From Paraglaciecola sp. L3A3 (GTDB lineage Bacteria > Pseudomonadota > Gammaproteobacteria > Enterobacterales > Alteromonadaceae), in contig NZ_CP047023.1 in the NCBI RefSeq assembly GCF_009796765.1, forward strand, positions 434,001 to 498,000: 64,000 nt of DNA, written 5' to 3'. The notes below the pieces were generated by a model, which searched no databases, was not told where the DNA came from, and was given only the letters and a program-made list of their open reading frames with translations. A program made the position numbers and the translations under genes. Positions 36,001 through 44,727 of the stretch are shown here, piece after piece (position 1 is the first letter of the stretch; each line of letters opens with the position of its first letter).

Positions 36001-36479
36001 CAGCTGTGTATATTGGCTTAGGCAGTAATCTGTCTACGCCAGAACAACAACTTAATTCAGCCCTTGATGCGCTAGCAAATTTAGCCAATAGTGCATTAGT
36101 AAAATGTTCCAGTTTTTATCGTAGTCAACCTATGGGCCCTCAAGATCAGCCCGACTACGTCAATGCTGTCGCTTTGATTGAGACCAGTTTAAGTCCTTTA
36201 GAGCTGCTACAAGCGACTCAAAAAATTGAATTGGAACAAGGCCGTGAAAGAAAAGATCACAGATGGGGACCTCGCACCCTAGATTTAGATATTTTATTGT
36301 TTGGTCAGCAGTTAATTAACTCTGAACAATTGACTGTGCCACATTATGGGATGAAAGAAAGAGAGTTTGTTTTATACCCCCTTTTTGAACTTACCGCAGA
36401 TTTGGTTTTACCTTGTGGCGAAAATTTATCTAAGCTAATTGAATCGTGCCCTTTAAATGGATTAATCCGACTGGTTTAA
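35997..36479 (+). CDS. folK: 6-hydroxymethyl-7,8-dihydropterin pyrophosphokinase
   Basis: 160 aa; transfers pyrophosphate from ATP to hydroxymethyl-dihydropterin in folate synthesis. Signature [11 protein letters not shown] at the start and the loop [17 protein letters not shown] with the metal-binding Asp pair; QPxYVNAV-type middle ([15 protein letters not shown]). Overlaps pcnB by four bases (ATGA). Confidence 0.95.
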   Translation: MTAVYIGLGSNLSTPEQQLNSALDALANLANSALVKCSSFYRSQPMGPQDQPDYVNAVALIETSLSPLELLQATQKIELEQGRERKDHRWGPRTLDLDILLFGQQLINSEQLTVPHYGMKEREFVLYPLFELTADLVLPCGENLSKLIESCPLNGLIRLV

Positions 36480-36566
36480 CACCTTCGATTCTAGAATTTT
36501 ATTTAAAAATCCGTATAGTGCGCATACTAATAATGAGAGCTTGTACTCAATACCGGAGATGATCCA

Positions 36567-37361
36567 ATGAAAAAAGTAACTACCTCAACTTTGCTTAAAA
36601 TGAAGCAAGAGAAGAAGATCATTACTGCCCTAACTGCTTACGATGCCAGTTTTGCCAAACTATTTGATGAACAAGGTATTGATGTGCTGCTAATAGGTGA
36701 CTCTTTAGGCATGGTGTTGCAGGGGGCAGACGATACATTAAGTGTTTCTGTCGCTGATGTTGCTTACCATACTCGCTCTGTTAGAACGGGGGTGGAGAGA
36801 GCCTTTGTCGTCGCTGATATGCCATTTATGTCATATGCAACACCCGAACAAGCCTATATGAATGCTGCTGAGTTAATGCGTGCTGGTGCCAGCATGGTTA
36901 AATTAGAAGGCGGTAGTTGGTTGCTTGAAACCATTAAAGGATTAAATGAGCGCAGTGTGCCTGTATGCGGTCACTTAGGTCTCACACCTCAATCTGTACA
37001 TGTGTTTGGTGGCTTTAAAGTGCAAGGCCGCGACGATCTTCAAGCTGAAAACATCCTTGAGCAAGCAAAATTACTTGAACAAGCTGGTATCCAAATGTTA
37101 GTACTGGAATGTATTCCTACAGAGCTTGCCGGAAAAATATCTGCCAACTTATCTATTCCTGTGATTGGTATTGGTGCTGGGCCTGAAACCGATGGTCAAA
37201 TATTAGTGATGCACGATATGTTTGGTATCAGCGCAAACTATATGCCTAAGTTTTCAAAAAATTATTTAAAAACTACTGGTGATATGCGCCAAGCTGTTAG
37301 TCAATATATTCAAGAAGTCCAAGAAGGAAGTTTTCCTTCTGCAGAACACAGTTTTAATTAA
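36567..37361 (+). CDS. panB: Ketopantoate hydroxymethyltransferase
   Basis: 264 aa; makes ketopantoate from 2-oxoisovalerate and methylenetetrahydrofolate. [30 protein letters not shown] with the metal-binding Asp, and [13 protein letters not shown] and [14 protein letters not shown] are all intact. GGAG precedes the ATG by 8 bases. 11 bp from panC. Confidence 0.97.
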   Translation: MKKVTTSTLLKMKQEKKIITALTAYDASFAKLFDEQGIDVLLIGDSLGMVLQGADDTLSVSVADVAYHTRSVRTGVERAFVVADMPFMSYATPEQAYMNAAELMRAGASMVKLEGGSWLLETIKGLNERSVPVCGHLGLTPQSVHVFGGFKVQGRDDLQAENILEQAKLLEQAGIQMLVLECIPTELAGKISANLSIPVIGIGAGPETDGQILVMHDMFGISANYMPKFSKNYLKTTGDMRQAVSQYIQEVQEGSFPSAEHSFN

Positions 37362-37372
37362 AGGTCCTAGTT

Positions 37373-38233
37373 ATGCACCTGATTTGTGACATTGCAAATT
37401 TAAGAGAAGTAAGACGTACTTGGCAAACTAGCGGTAAAGTGATTGCCTTTGTACCCACAATGGGAAATTTGCATCAAGGGCATTTGAACCTTGTTCGTGA
37501 AGCGAAAAAACAAGCTGATATAGTGGTGGTGTCGATTTTTGTCAATCCCATGCAGTTTGGGCCTGATGAAGACTTGGATGCTTACCCTAGAACACTAGAA
37601 AACGATAAGATCTTGCTCGAAGAATTAGGTGTAGATGTTTTGTTTCTGCCTAAAGCAACAGACATTTATGCTCGTGGCTTAGAGCAGCAAACTTTTGTTG
37701 AAGTACCTGGTTTGTCATACATGATTTGTGGCGCTAGCCGCCCTGGACATTTTCGTGGCGTGGCCACCATAGTATGTAAATTATTTAATATGGTACAACC
37801 CAATGTTGCTTTTTTTGGGGAAAAAGATTTTCAACAATTGCAGGTCATAAAAGCTATGGTGACCGACCTTTCTATGAACCTAAAAATATGTGGAATTACC
37901 ACTACTCGAGAAGTAGATGGTTTAGCTATGAGTTCTAGAAACCAATATTTAAATGATGTAGAGCGTAAGTTGGCGCCCACTCTTTATACAAAGATGCATG
38001 CACTAGTAAGTGAAATACAAGCTGGAAGAAGAGATTTTACTTTTTTAACTGGTGAGTATAAACAACAGCTAGCTGAACTGGGGTTTAGTCCCGATTATTT
38101 AGAAATTCGTAATGTTGGATCTTTATTACAACCCAGCCATGAAGATTCTGAATTGGTGTTATTAGCTGCTGCGTTTTTAGGTAAAACTCGTCTAATTGAT
38201 AACCTACAATTTTCAATTAAAACCTCAGTTTAG
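37373..38233 (+). CDS. panC: Pantothenate synthetase
   Basis: 286 aa; condenses pantoate with beta-alanine using [18 protein letters not shown] (HxGH nucleotide motif), [28 protein letters not shown], and SSRNQYL (KMSKS-like) are present. The gene faces panP, which supplies beta-alanine, across a shared terminator. Confidence 0.97.
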   Translation: MHLICDIANLREVRRTWQTSGKVIAFVPTMGNLHQGHLNLVREAKKQADIVVVSIFVNPMQFGPDEDLDAYPRTLENDKILLEELGVDVLFLPKATDIYARGLEQQTFVEVPGLSYMICGASRPGHFRGVATIVCKLFNMVQPNVAFFGEKDFQQLQVIKAMVTDLSMNLKICGITTTREVDGLAMSSRNQYLNDVERKLAPTLYTKMHALVSEIQAGRRDFTFLTGEYKQQLAELGFSPDYLEIRNVGSLLQPSHEDSELVLLAAAFLGKTRLIDNLQFSIKTSV

Positions 38234-38244
38234 TTTTATTGGTT

Positions 38245-38276
38245 AAGCTGACTAATCATTTTGTAGTCAGCTTTTT
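38245..38276. terminator. Bidirectional terminator between panC and panP
   Basis: Arms AAGCTGACTA (38245-38254) and TAGTCAGCTT (38264-38273), 10 bp perfect, 9-nt loop, T run on the plus strand. It includes the panP stop codon, so both converging genes end here. Confidence 0.85.
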
Positions 38277-39860
38277 CCAAATATCTGTTTGTTGTGCAAT
38301 CTGCAATTGTTCGTCGAGAATATTTTTAAGGTCAGTTTCTGTAGTAAGGGGATTCGCTAAAACCACTCTAAACACAGTTATAGATTGGTCTGGATAGGCT
38401 TCGATTTGTAGTCTAGTTCTGGATACAAAAGATTTCCCCGCTTCCCTTTGCCTTTTTTGTACAGAAACCGTCAATTTATCTAATTCTATGTTTATCGCAT
38501 GAGCAATTTTTGGTTGGCGTTTAATCTTTTCTTGCACACATTTCGGATTTGCTCGATAAGTGAATATAGACAGAGTAGGCGAAGTAATTAATTCAAAGTC
38601 AGGATGCGCATCTATCATGGCGGCAAAAGTATTGGCTTTTTGAATACTCTGATTAATCAATAATTCATAGCCTTGACGGCCAAAGATATGTAAAGACGCG
38701 TACACCATCATAGCCATACCGTTACGAGAGCCTTCAAGGGTAGTGGCGCCTAAATCTTTAGAGCCAGCTCTAAGGATATATTGAGCATGATGTCGTACTG
38801 CATTACTGTCATTAGGATCTTTAAATAACACCATTCCAGCCCCCATAGGTACATACATCTGTTTATGGGCGTCTAAGGTGATTGAGTCCGCTTTTTCAAT
38901 GCCTTTTAGTAGTTTGCTGTACTGCTTAGAAAAAAGCGTGGCGCCTCCCCATGCTGCGTCTACATGAAAATGACAATTAAGCTCCTTTGCTACATCAGCT
39001 AATTCGTCTAACGGATCGATATGGCCTGTTTCTGTGGTACCCGCAATCCCCACTATAGACAATACTTTATTACCATCTTGTTGGTATTGTTTGCCTATAG
39101 CTAAAGCTTTTTCTGCTGATAATCTTTGAGTGGGGCAATCTATAGTAATCATTTGTTGGCGACCCAAGCCTAAAAGGTCAACCGCTTTTGATAAGGAGTA
39201 ATGTCCACGTTTAGAAGAGATGATACCCATCTTTTTATAACCGTAATGCATCATGCCTGCGGCAATTCCTTCTTGAAACACACCTTTAAATTGTGCGTTA
39301 GCAGGTAAGGCTTTGTTACGGGCAATCCATAAGGCTGTAATGTTGGCTACTGTGCCACCAGAACAAAAAGCGCCGAGGGCATGATTCGCACTGTGTAAAT
39401 AGGTATTATAAAACTCACCAGACTGTTTGAATATCAGTTCATGCATCATGCCTAATACTTGTCTTTCAAGTGGGGTAAATGCTTTAGAGGTTTCTATTTT
39501 GACTAAGTTTTGGTTTAGTCCAACTAATAATTTTGCCAGTGGTAAATGAAAATAAGGTAAGGCTGAGGTCATATGACCAATAAATGTCGGTGAATAAGTA
39601 TTTACCGAGTTAGCAACCAACTTAGTGAGTAACGATTCGGCATGATCAGACACAAACTCAGGTAATTCTGGTACCGCATATTCAGCAAAACTTTTTTCAA
39701 TCTGCTCTAGTGAATTTACTTTGGTGACCACGTGTTGAGACAAAAAGTCTGCAAGGTTATCAGACAGATGCTTCTCAATTTGGGCAAGCTTAGAATCTTG
39801 CCCTTCGGGCATAGTGAATACTTTATATAAGTGCTCTAAACTAACTTCAGCTCCAGCCAC
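38256..39860 (-). CDS. panP: PLP-dependent aspartate 1-decarboxylase PanP
   Basis: 534 aa group II decarboxylase. FHVDAAWGG (Asp301) binds the PLP ring nitrogen, and TLDAHKQMYVP carries the Schiff-base Lys333; HSANHALGAFCSGGT is the substrate/PLP-phosphate region. PanP makes beta-alanine from aspartate in Vibrio, Shewanella and relatives that lack the pyruvoyl enzyme PanD. Its position facing panB-panC fits that role and argues against a glutamate or tyrosine decarboxylase. Length is typical. The 3' end is inside the shared terminator. Confidence 0.88.
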   Translation of the reverse strand: MAGAEVSLEHLYKVFTMPEGQDSKLAQIEKHLSDNLADFLSQHVVTKVNSLEQIEKSFAEYAVPELPEFVSDHAESLLTKLVANSVNTYSPTFIGHMTSALPYFHLPLAKLLVGLNQNLVKIETSKAFTPLERQVLGMMHELIFKQSGEFYNTYLHSANHALGAFCSGGTVANITALWIARNKALPANAQFKGVFQEGIAAGMMHYGYKKMGIISSKRGHYSLSKAVDLLGLGRQQMITIDCPTQRLSAEKALAIGKQYQQDGNKVLSIVGIAGTTETGHIDPLDELADVAKELNCHFHVDAAWGGATLFSKQYSKLLKGIEKADSITLDAHKQMYVPMGAGMVLFKDPNDSNAVRHHAQYILRAGSKDLGATTLEGSRNGMAMMVYASLHIFGRQGYELLINQSIQKANTFAAMIDAHPDFELITSPTLSIFTYRANPKCVQEKIKRQPKIAHAINIELDKLTVSVQKRQREAGKSFVSRTRLQIEAYPDQSITVFRVVLANPLTTETDLKNILDEQLQIAQQTDIWKKLTTK

Positions 39861-40018
39861 TCTTGTAACCTTTTTAATATTTTCAGATCGCGAACTTTAC
39901 CCTAAAACTAGCTATAGACCAACTTTTGCAAATAATTGCTAGCGGCTAACGTATGGCAATTGTTACAAAATTGTTGTAATTTGATTGTTAAGTAGACTAA
40001 AACGAAAGTTGAATCCAC

Positions 40019-40732
40019 ATGCAAGTAACTGAAGTGAAGGATAGTTTTAGTTTAGATAGCGTTGTTCCCTTCTTTCAGCCGATTATGGATTTATCCCACA
40101 ATACGGTCTGGAGCTATGAATGTTTGGCAAGGCTGATGACCATAGATGAACGAACCTATTTACCTAGCGAATTTTTATATTTAGTTGAGCGGCAGGATTT
40201 GGTGGCTGAATTAACACAGATTATCTTTAATCGCAGTGCAAGTTACTTTAGAGACATTAATATGGCATGGAACATTAATGTTAGCTTGTCGGATATTGTT
40301 GATCCTACTATTCATAAATTCTTAACGGCTCAACTGAGTTGTTATCCAAACCCAAGCCGTATATCAATCGAAATAACGGCAAAAAATGCTTTAATATCAA
40401 ATTCTAATTTTTTGCAGTTTGCTAATTTATGCCAGTCACTTGGGATCAATATTATTATTGATCACTTTGAACAAGACGAAACAGAGTTACAAACCATTAT
40501 GAGTTTGCCTATTTCTGCTATTAAAGTGGCTGGTTCCTTGTTTGAACAAGCAAGTAAATACTTAGAGGTGGCTAATTTGGTTAAAACTATGGTGAGCTTA
40601 GCTGCTGAAAATAATATTGTGTTAATTGCTGAACATATAGAATTGGCCAGTACCTTAGCAGCAGCACAAAAATGTGGAATTAAATACGCCCAAGGTTTTT
40701 ATTTTAGCCAACCCAAAGCTGTAACTCATTAG
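40019..40732 (+). CDS. Degenerate EAL-domain protein
   Basis: 237 aa, a lone EAL fold without membrane or receiver parts. Catalytic motifs are changed: EAL is ECL (YECLARL), the Asn of the metal site remains (NINVSL), the E in the ELTE-type motif is lost (EITAKNA), DDFG became DHFEQ, and the Lys-Asp pair became IKVAG; the C-terminal GxxYxQG (IKYAQGFYFSQP) is kept. Hydrolysis of cyclic-di-GMP is therefore unlikely; binding or a protein-contact role (as with YcgF/RflP-type degenerate EAL proteins) is more plausible. Alone on its transcript, facing a methyltransferase gene. Confidence 0.82.
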   Translation: MQVTEVKDSFSLDSVVPFFQPIMDLSHNTVWSYECLARLMTIDERTYLPSEFLYLVERQDLVAELTQIIFNRSASYFRDINMAWNINVSLSDIVDPTIHKFLTAQLSCYPNPSRISIEITAKNALISNSNFLQFANLCQSLGINIIIDHFEQDETELQTIMSLPISAIKVAGSLFEQASKYLEVANLVKTMVSLAAENNIVLIAEHIELASTLAAAQKCGIKYAQGFYFSQPKAVTH

Positions 40733-40755
40733 ATTCTATTGGCTATCCCTTGCAG

Positions 40756-41421
40756 TTAGGCAGTTGGCAGTTCAGCTGTAACTTGCCAGCTTTGTTGTCC
40801 ACTTAACCAGTATTTTCTCTCAAAAGGTGTCATAGCCGAGTCACTAGTATATTCATAAACGGTATTGTTTACTTGGGCAATATCTAAGGCTTTGGAAAAC
40901 TCTTCAATATATAACCGCCAATTGCTTCTTACCTGTAACTGCCCACCCAGTTTAATGATTTCTGGTAACACGGCCGTCGCATACCAACGACGCTGCAAAT
41001 GTGCTGATTTGGGGTAAGGGTTGGGGTATAACAAATAATGTTTGTATAACTGAATACCTTCAAGAACAAGTAATCTTAAAAAATCATTTAAGTCAGCTCG
41101 TACTATCAAATAATTATCAAGATCAGCGGCATAACTTGCGTGTTTATCGGTGCGCAGGGCTGACTTATCGACCCCTATTACTTTAGCCTCTGGATGGCTG
41201 GCAGCAATATTAGTTGTGCTTTCGCCTACGCCACAACAAGAATCTAATATAATGGGGCCTTGCCAGCCATTTAACCATTGCATGGTTTGCTTAAAAGCAA
41301 CCTGAGTATGCTCAGAAAAAGGTTTCTGGCTACTAGTCGCTAAGTGTCGAGAAACTACCTTTTCTAAGTTAGGATGTATGCCTATTTGGTTAGTGGTAAT
41401 GGCTCTAGCTTGTTTTTGCAT
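40756..41421 (-). CDS. TrmB-like SAM-dependent methyltransferase
   Basis: 221 aa from the ATG at 41421 (a longer frame to 41484 overlaps the ABC permease gene). LDSCCGVGESTTNIA is the SAM loop, and YPNPYPKSAHLQRRW resembles the PNPWPKxRHxxRR motif of tRNA (guanine46-N7) methyltransferase TrmB with W to Y. The N-terminus is longer than in TrmB and carries an S-rich segment. Probably a TrmB paralogue in Alteromonadales and related bacteria; whether it methylates tRNA is untested. It lies 40 bp downstream of the ABC exporter genes on the same strand. Confidence 0.75.
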   Translation of the reverse strand: MQKQARAITTNQIGIHPNLEKVVSRHLATSSQKPFSEHTQVAFKQTMQWLNGWQGPIILDSCCGVGESTTNIAASHPEAKVIGVDKSALRTDKHASYAADLDNYLIVRADLNDFLRLLVLEGIQLYKHYLLYPNPYPKSAHLQRRWYATAVLPEIIKLGGQLQVRSNWRLYIEEFSKALDIAQVNNTVYEYTSDSAMTPFERKYWLSGQQSWQVTAELPTA

Positions 41422-41461
41422 AATGAAATTTTTTAAATACCTTAACGAACTTGAACTTAGC

Positions 41462-42232
41462 TTAACTACGAATACCAACGCCACGATTGATCAAAGAATA
41501 AGCCCAGCTCAGTAATACTATGTTAAAGCCTATTAATATGCTTAAAGAGACTAAAAAGTTTATATCTGAAACGCCAAGAAAGCCGTATCTAAAGCCATTG
41601 ACCATATACACAATAGGGTTGATTTTACTGACCCATTGCCAAAATTCAGGTAATAAACTTAATGAGTAAAAAACACCACCCAAATAAGTTAATGGGGTAA
41701 GCACAAAAGTTGGCACTATACTTACATCATCAAAGGAATTGGCAAGAATACCGTTAATTAAGCCAGCAGTTGAGAACAATACTGCGGTTAAAAACAAGGT
41801 AATAATGATGATAAAAATACTATAGATTTGTATATCTACAAAAAATAATGAAACAATAGTGACTATGAAGCCTACTAACATGCCTCTGGCAACCCCACCA
41901 CCTATATACCCAGCAATAATTATCCAATTGGAAACAGGGGCAACCAATAATTCTTCGACATTACGCTGATATTTTGCACTATAAAAAGACGAGGACACAT
42001 TGGCATAAGCATTAGTGATCACGGCCATCATAATTAGCCCTGGCACAATAAATTCCATATAACTAAAACCGCCCATCTCGCCAATTCTGCTACCAATTAA
42101 GTTACCAAAAATAACAAAATATAAAGACATAGTAATAGCGGGTGGTAGCAGTGTTTGGATCCAAATTCGTAAAAAACGGATACACTCTTTGCGCCAAATT
42201 GTTCTTAATGCGACCATAGCTAAACTATTCAT
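41462..42232 (-). CDS. ABC-2 type transporter permease
   Basis: 256 aa from ATG 42232, which overlaps the ATPase stop by 8 bp; a longer frame to 42289 is spurious. Six spans of the ABC-2 fold, with the signature LTPLTYLGGVFYSLSLLP near 160-177. Resembles YadH of the YadGH exporter, which in E. coli also lies near the pan genes. Substrate unknown. Confidence 0.88.
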   Translation of the reverse strand: MNSLAMVALRTIWRKECIRFLRIWIQTLLPPAITMSLYFVIFGNLIGSRIGEMGGFSYMEFIVPGLIMMAVITNAYANVSSSFYSAKYQRNVEELLVAPVSNWIIIAGYIGGGVARGMLVGFIVTIVSLFFVDIQIYSIFIIIITLFLTAVLFSTAGLINGILANSFDDVSIVPTFVLTPLTYLGGVFYSLSLLPEFWQWVSKINPIVYMVNGFRYGFLGVSDINFLVSLSILIGFNIVLLSWAYSLINRGVGIRS

Positions 42233-43184
42233 GGCTGTCTCCTTGGCTCGATTCTGCAGTGGCTGTTTCGGCCGTTCTTCCTGATTCAACCATTCTAACG
42301 AATAGTTCTTCGAGACGGTTGGATTTATTACGCATACTTAATACTTGGATATCTTGTTGAGAGAGTTGTTCAAATACAGAATTTAAGCCTGACTCTTTGG
42401 CCACATCAACTTCTAAAGTATGAGGATCGAGTAGCCTAGTTTCAAACCCAGTTAGAGAAATAGAATCAATGTTCTTAGATAAATCTAAGATAAAGGTTTC
42501 TATGTTTAATGTGGATAATAGCGATTTCATGCTGGTATTTTGCACTATGATACCTTTATCGATAATGGCTATATTCTTACATAACATTTCAGCTTCTTCT
42601 AAATAGTGTGTAGTCAGAATAATAGTCACACCTTGCTCATTTAATTCTTGCAAAAAAGCCCACATAGAACGCCTGATTTCGATATCTACTCCTGCTGTTG
42701 GTTCGTCAAGAATAAGCATTCTAGGTTCATGCATTAAAGCTCTAGCTATCATCAAACGGCGCTTCATGCCTCCAGACAATTGTCTGGAAGGGGTGTTTCG
42801 TTTGTCCCACAAATCGAGTTGCTTTAGGTATTTTTCGGCTCTAGGTCTTGCTACACTTTTAGGTACACCGTAATAACCCGCTTGATTCAACATTATCTGG
42901 ATCAAAGGTTCAAACTGATTAAAGTTAAACTCTTGTGGTACTAAACCAATACATGATTTTGCTTCTACTGGTTGAGTCGCTAAGTTGTATTCAAAAATAT
43001 CCACTTCGCCCTGAGTTTTATTCACTAAAGAACTAATAATGCCGATAGTTGTCGATTTTCCTGCGCCATTAGGTCCAAGTAAGGCAAAAAAGTCACCTTG
43101 TTTGACCTCTAAATTAATCCCTTTTAAGGCTTGGGTGCCGCCTTTATAAGTTTTGGTTAATCCTTTGATGCTCAGTGCGTTCAT
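42225..43184 (-). CDS. ABC transporter ATP-binding protein
   Basis: 319 aa. Walker A GPNGAGKSTT, signature LSGGMKRRLMIARAL, Walker B MLILDEPTAGVDIE and switch His TTHYLEE. YadG-like domain followed by a C-terminal extension (about 220-319) seen in drug/polysaccharide exporters. Coupled to the permease gene by an overlap at GGAGACAGCCATGAATAG. Confidence 0.92.
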   Translation of the reverse strand: MNALSIKGLTKTYKGGTQALKGINLEVKQGDFFALLGPNGAGKSTTIGIISSLVNKTQGEVDIFEYNLATQPVEAKSCIGLVPQEFNFNQFEPLIQIMLNQAGYYGVPKSVARPRAEKYLKQLDLWDKRNTPSRQLSGGMKRRLMIARALMHEPRMLILDEPTAGVDIEIRRSMWAFLQELNEQGVTIILTTHYLEEAEMLCKNIAIIDKGIIVQNTSMKSLLSTLNIETFILDLSKNIDSISLTGFETRLLDPHTLEVDVAKESGLNSVFEQLSQQDIQVLSMRNKSNRLEELFVRMVESGRTAETATAESSQGDSHE

Positions 43185-43540
43185 ATTTTATTGCCAAGTT
43201 TTACGTTTATGTGATCAGGCCTAAATTAGATGCGCCTTTAATTAACTTTAGTAGTTAAAGGTTCATTATTTGTAGGTGTTGAAAAATGAGGATGTATACA
43301 GGTGATATATTGTGACACTTAATGTGTTTTCAAGTTTTAGCAGTAAAGTTTTCAATTATTCTAACGGTTTATAAATATCGCAACGGGATAAGGTATGTGC
43401 TTCGCACACCAAAACGCATTGGATAATCAATAGAATGAAGTTGTGCTTTGTCTTTTACAATTTACATGGCGGTTAAGCATTAATAGTGCTATCAAGGGAA
43501 TATGTTTTTTGAGGTAAATTAATCAAATAAATAGCGGGAT
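43185..43540. other. Intergenic region upstream of an alpha/beta-hydrolase gene
   Basis: 356 bases, no gene seen. Holds the promoter of the ABC genes (minus) and of the hydrolase (plus). No notable hairpin or repeat recognised. Confidence 0.35.
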
Positions 43541-44404
43541 GTGACTTTGCTGCAAACAGTGAGATTTGAAAAGGTAAAGCTATATAGTTTTGATATTCCT
43601 GGGACTAAAAAAGCAATTGATGCCGAGAGAGTTGAGTCGCAGGATGATACTGGGTGTTTTGTGGTAGATGTGAGTCAACCGCAACTGACTGCTTATTGGC
43701 CAGAGGATAACTTGCGTAATGGTACTGCTGTGGTGATATGCCCAGGAGGAGGATACCGCGGATTATCGGTAGATAAAGAAGGTCACGCCATTGCGGTACG
43801 TTTGCTTAGTTTAGGTATTACAGCATTTGTTCTTAAATATCGGATGCCTTCAGATGACACTATGCATAATCGTAAATATGGCCCCTTACAAGACGTGCAA
43901 CAAGCGTTGTATGTGGTTAAAAGCCATGCACTTGAATGGCAGCTCGATATAGCAAAAGTGGGGGTTATGGGATTTTCTGCCGGTGGTCATGTAGCTGCTA
44001 GCGCAGCGGTACATTTTAATCGCCCCGTTATGCTAAGTCATAATGTTGACCTGATTAAACCAGCCTTTCAGATATTAGTCTATCCGGTGATTAGTATGGC
44101 TAACGAGGTTAAACATACTGGCTCAAAGAGCTTGTTAATCGGAGAGGAGGCTAGCGACGAGCATATTGCATATTTTTCCTGTGAATGCCAAGTCACTGAG
44201 GATTCACCTCCTGCATTTATCATGCATGCTAATGACGACTTACAAGTGCCAGTGGAGCATTCGCTGCGTTATTACCGCGCTTTAATGGCATGCCAAGTAC
44301 CTGTACAGTTAGTGCTATTACCTGCAGGTGGACATGGTTTTGGTATGTATCATGATTACGATTGGTTTCAATCATTAAGTATGTGGCTAAGGTTGATAAA
44401 TTAG
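43541..44404 (+). CDS. Alpha/beta-hydrolase, esterase-like
   Basis: 287 aa with a GTG start, no signal peptide, so cytoplasmic. Oxyanion region CPGGGYRGLS, nucleophile Ser in GFSAGGH, Asp in MHANDDLQVP and His in AGGHGFG complete the triad. The family includes acetyl-xylan and other carbohydrate esterases and BD-FAE-type proteins; deacetylation of an imported oligosaccharide is a reasonable guess, not shown. Transcribed alone; an internal-repeat fragment follows. Confidence 0.78.
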   Translation: MTLLQTVRFEKVKLYSFDIPGTKKAIDAERVESQDDTGCFVVDVSQPQLTAYWPEDNLRNGTAVVICPGGGYRGLSVDKEGHAIAVRLLSLGITAFVLKYRMPSDDTMHNRKYGPLQDVQQALYVVKSHALEWQLDIAKVGVMGFSAGGHVAASAAVHFNRPVMLSHNVDLIKPAFQILVYPVISMANEVKHTGSKSLLIGEEASDEHIAYFSCECQVTEDSPPAFIMHANDDLQVPVEHSLRYYRALMACQVPVQLVLLPAGGHGFGMYHDYDWFQSLSMWLRLIN

Positions 44405-44484
44405 CCGAATAGAGTCGCTGTAATATTTTCAAAAAAGGAGTAATAAAATGCGAAAGGAGTTTCAATTTAAATTAGTAGTCACTC

Positions 44485-44530
44485 AGAAAGCACTGGGGCA
44501 TTCCTTTCAGGCCCTTTTAAATTATCACTG
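44485..44530. repeat. Fragment of the MITE-like repeat
   Basis: The 20-nt core CTGGGGCATTCCTTTCAGGC recurs from near 90-109, followed by a related TTTTAAAT stretch. Ends are missing. Third trace of this repeat in the window. Confidence 0.55.
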
Positions 44531-44687
44531 AGCAACCAATCATTTAACAAGATTGGCATCAATTCATGGGTTCGTGGGATAAAGCTATATATTGATGGTG
44601 ATTTTTGTAATCAAGACTTCACTTTTTTTGGCTTACTTTTTTAGATATGAAAATAGAAAGCTCCTAGGCCAAAAGTAATAAATAAAA

Positions 44688-44714
44688 CTAGAGCGGGCCA
44701 GAAACCCGCTCTAG
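44688..44714 (-). terminator. Rho-independent terminator of the phosphatase gene
   Basis: Perfect 10-bp stem CTAGAGCGGG / CCCGCTCTAG, 7-nt loop. On the minus strand it is followed by GTTTTATTTATT, and it lies 14 bp after the stop codon. Confidence 0.9.
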
Positions 44715-44727
44715 AGGCTCATACAAT

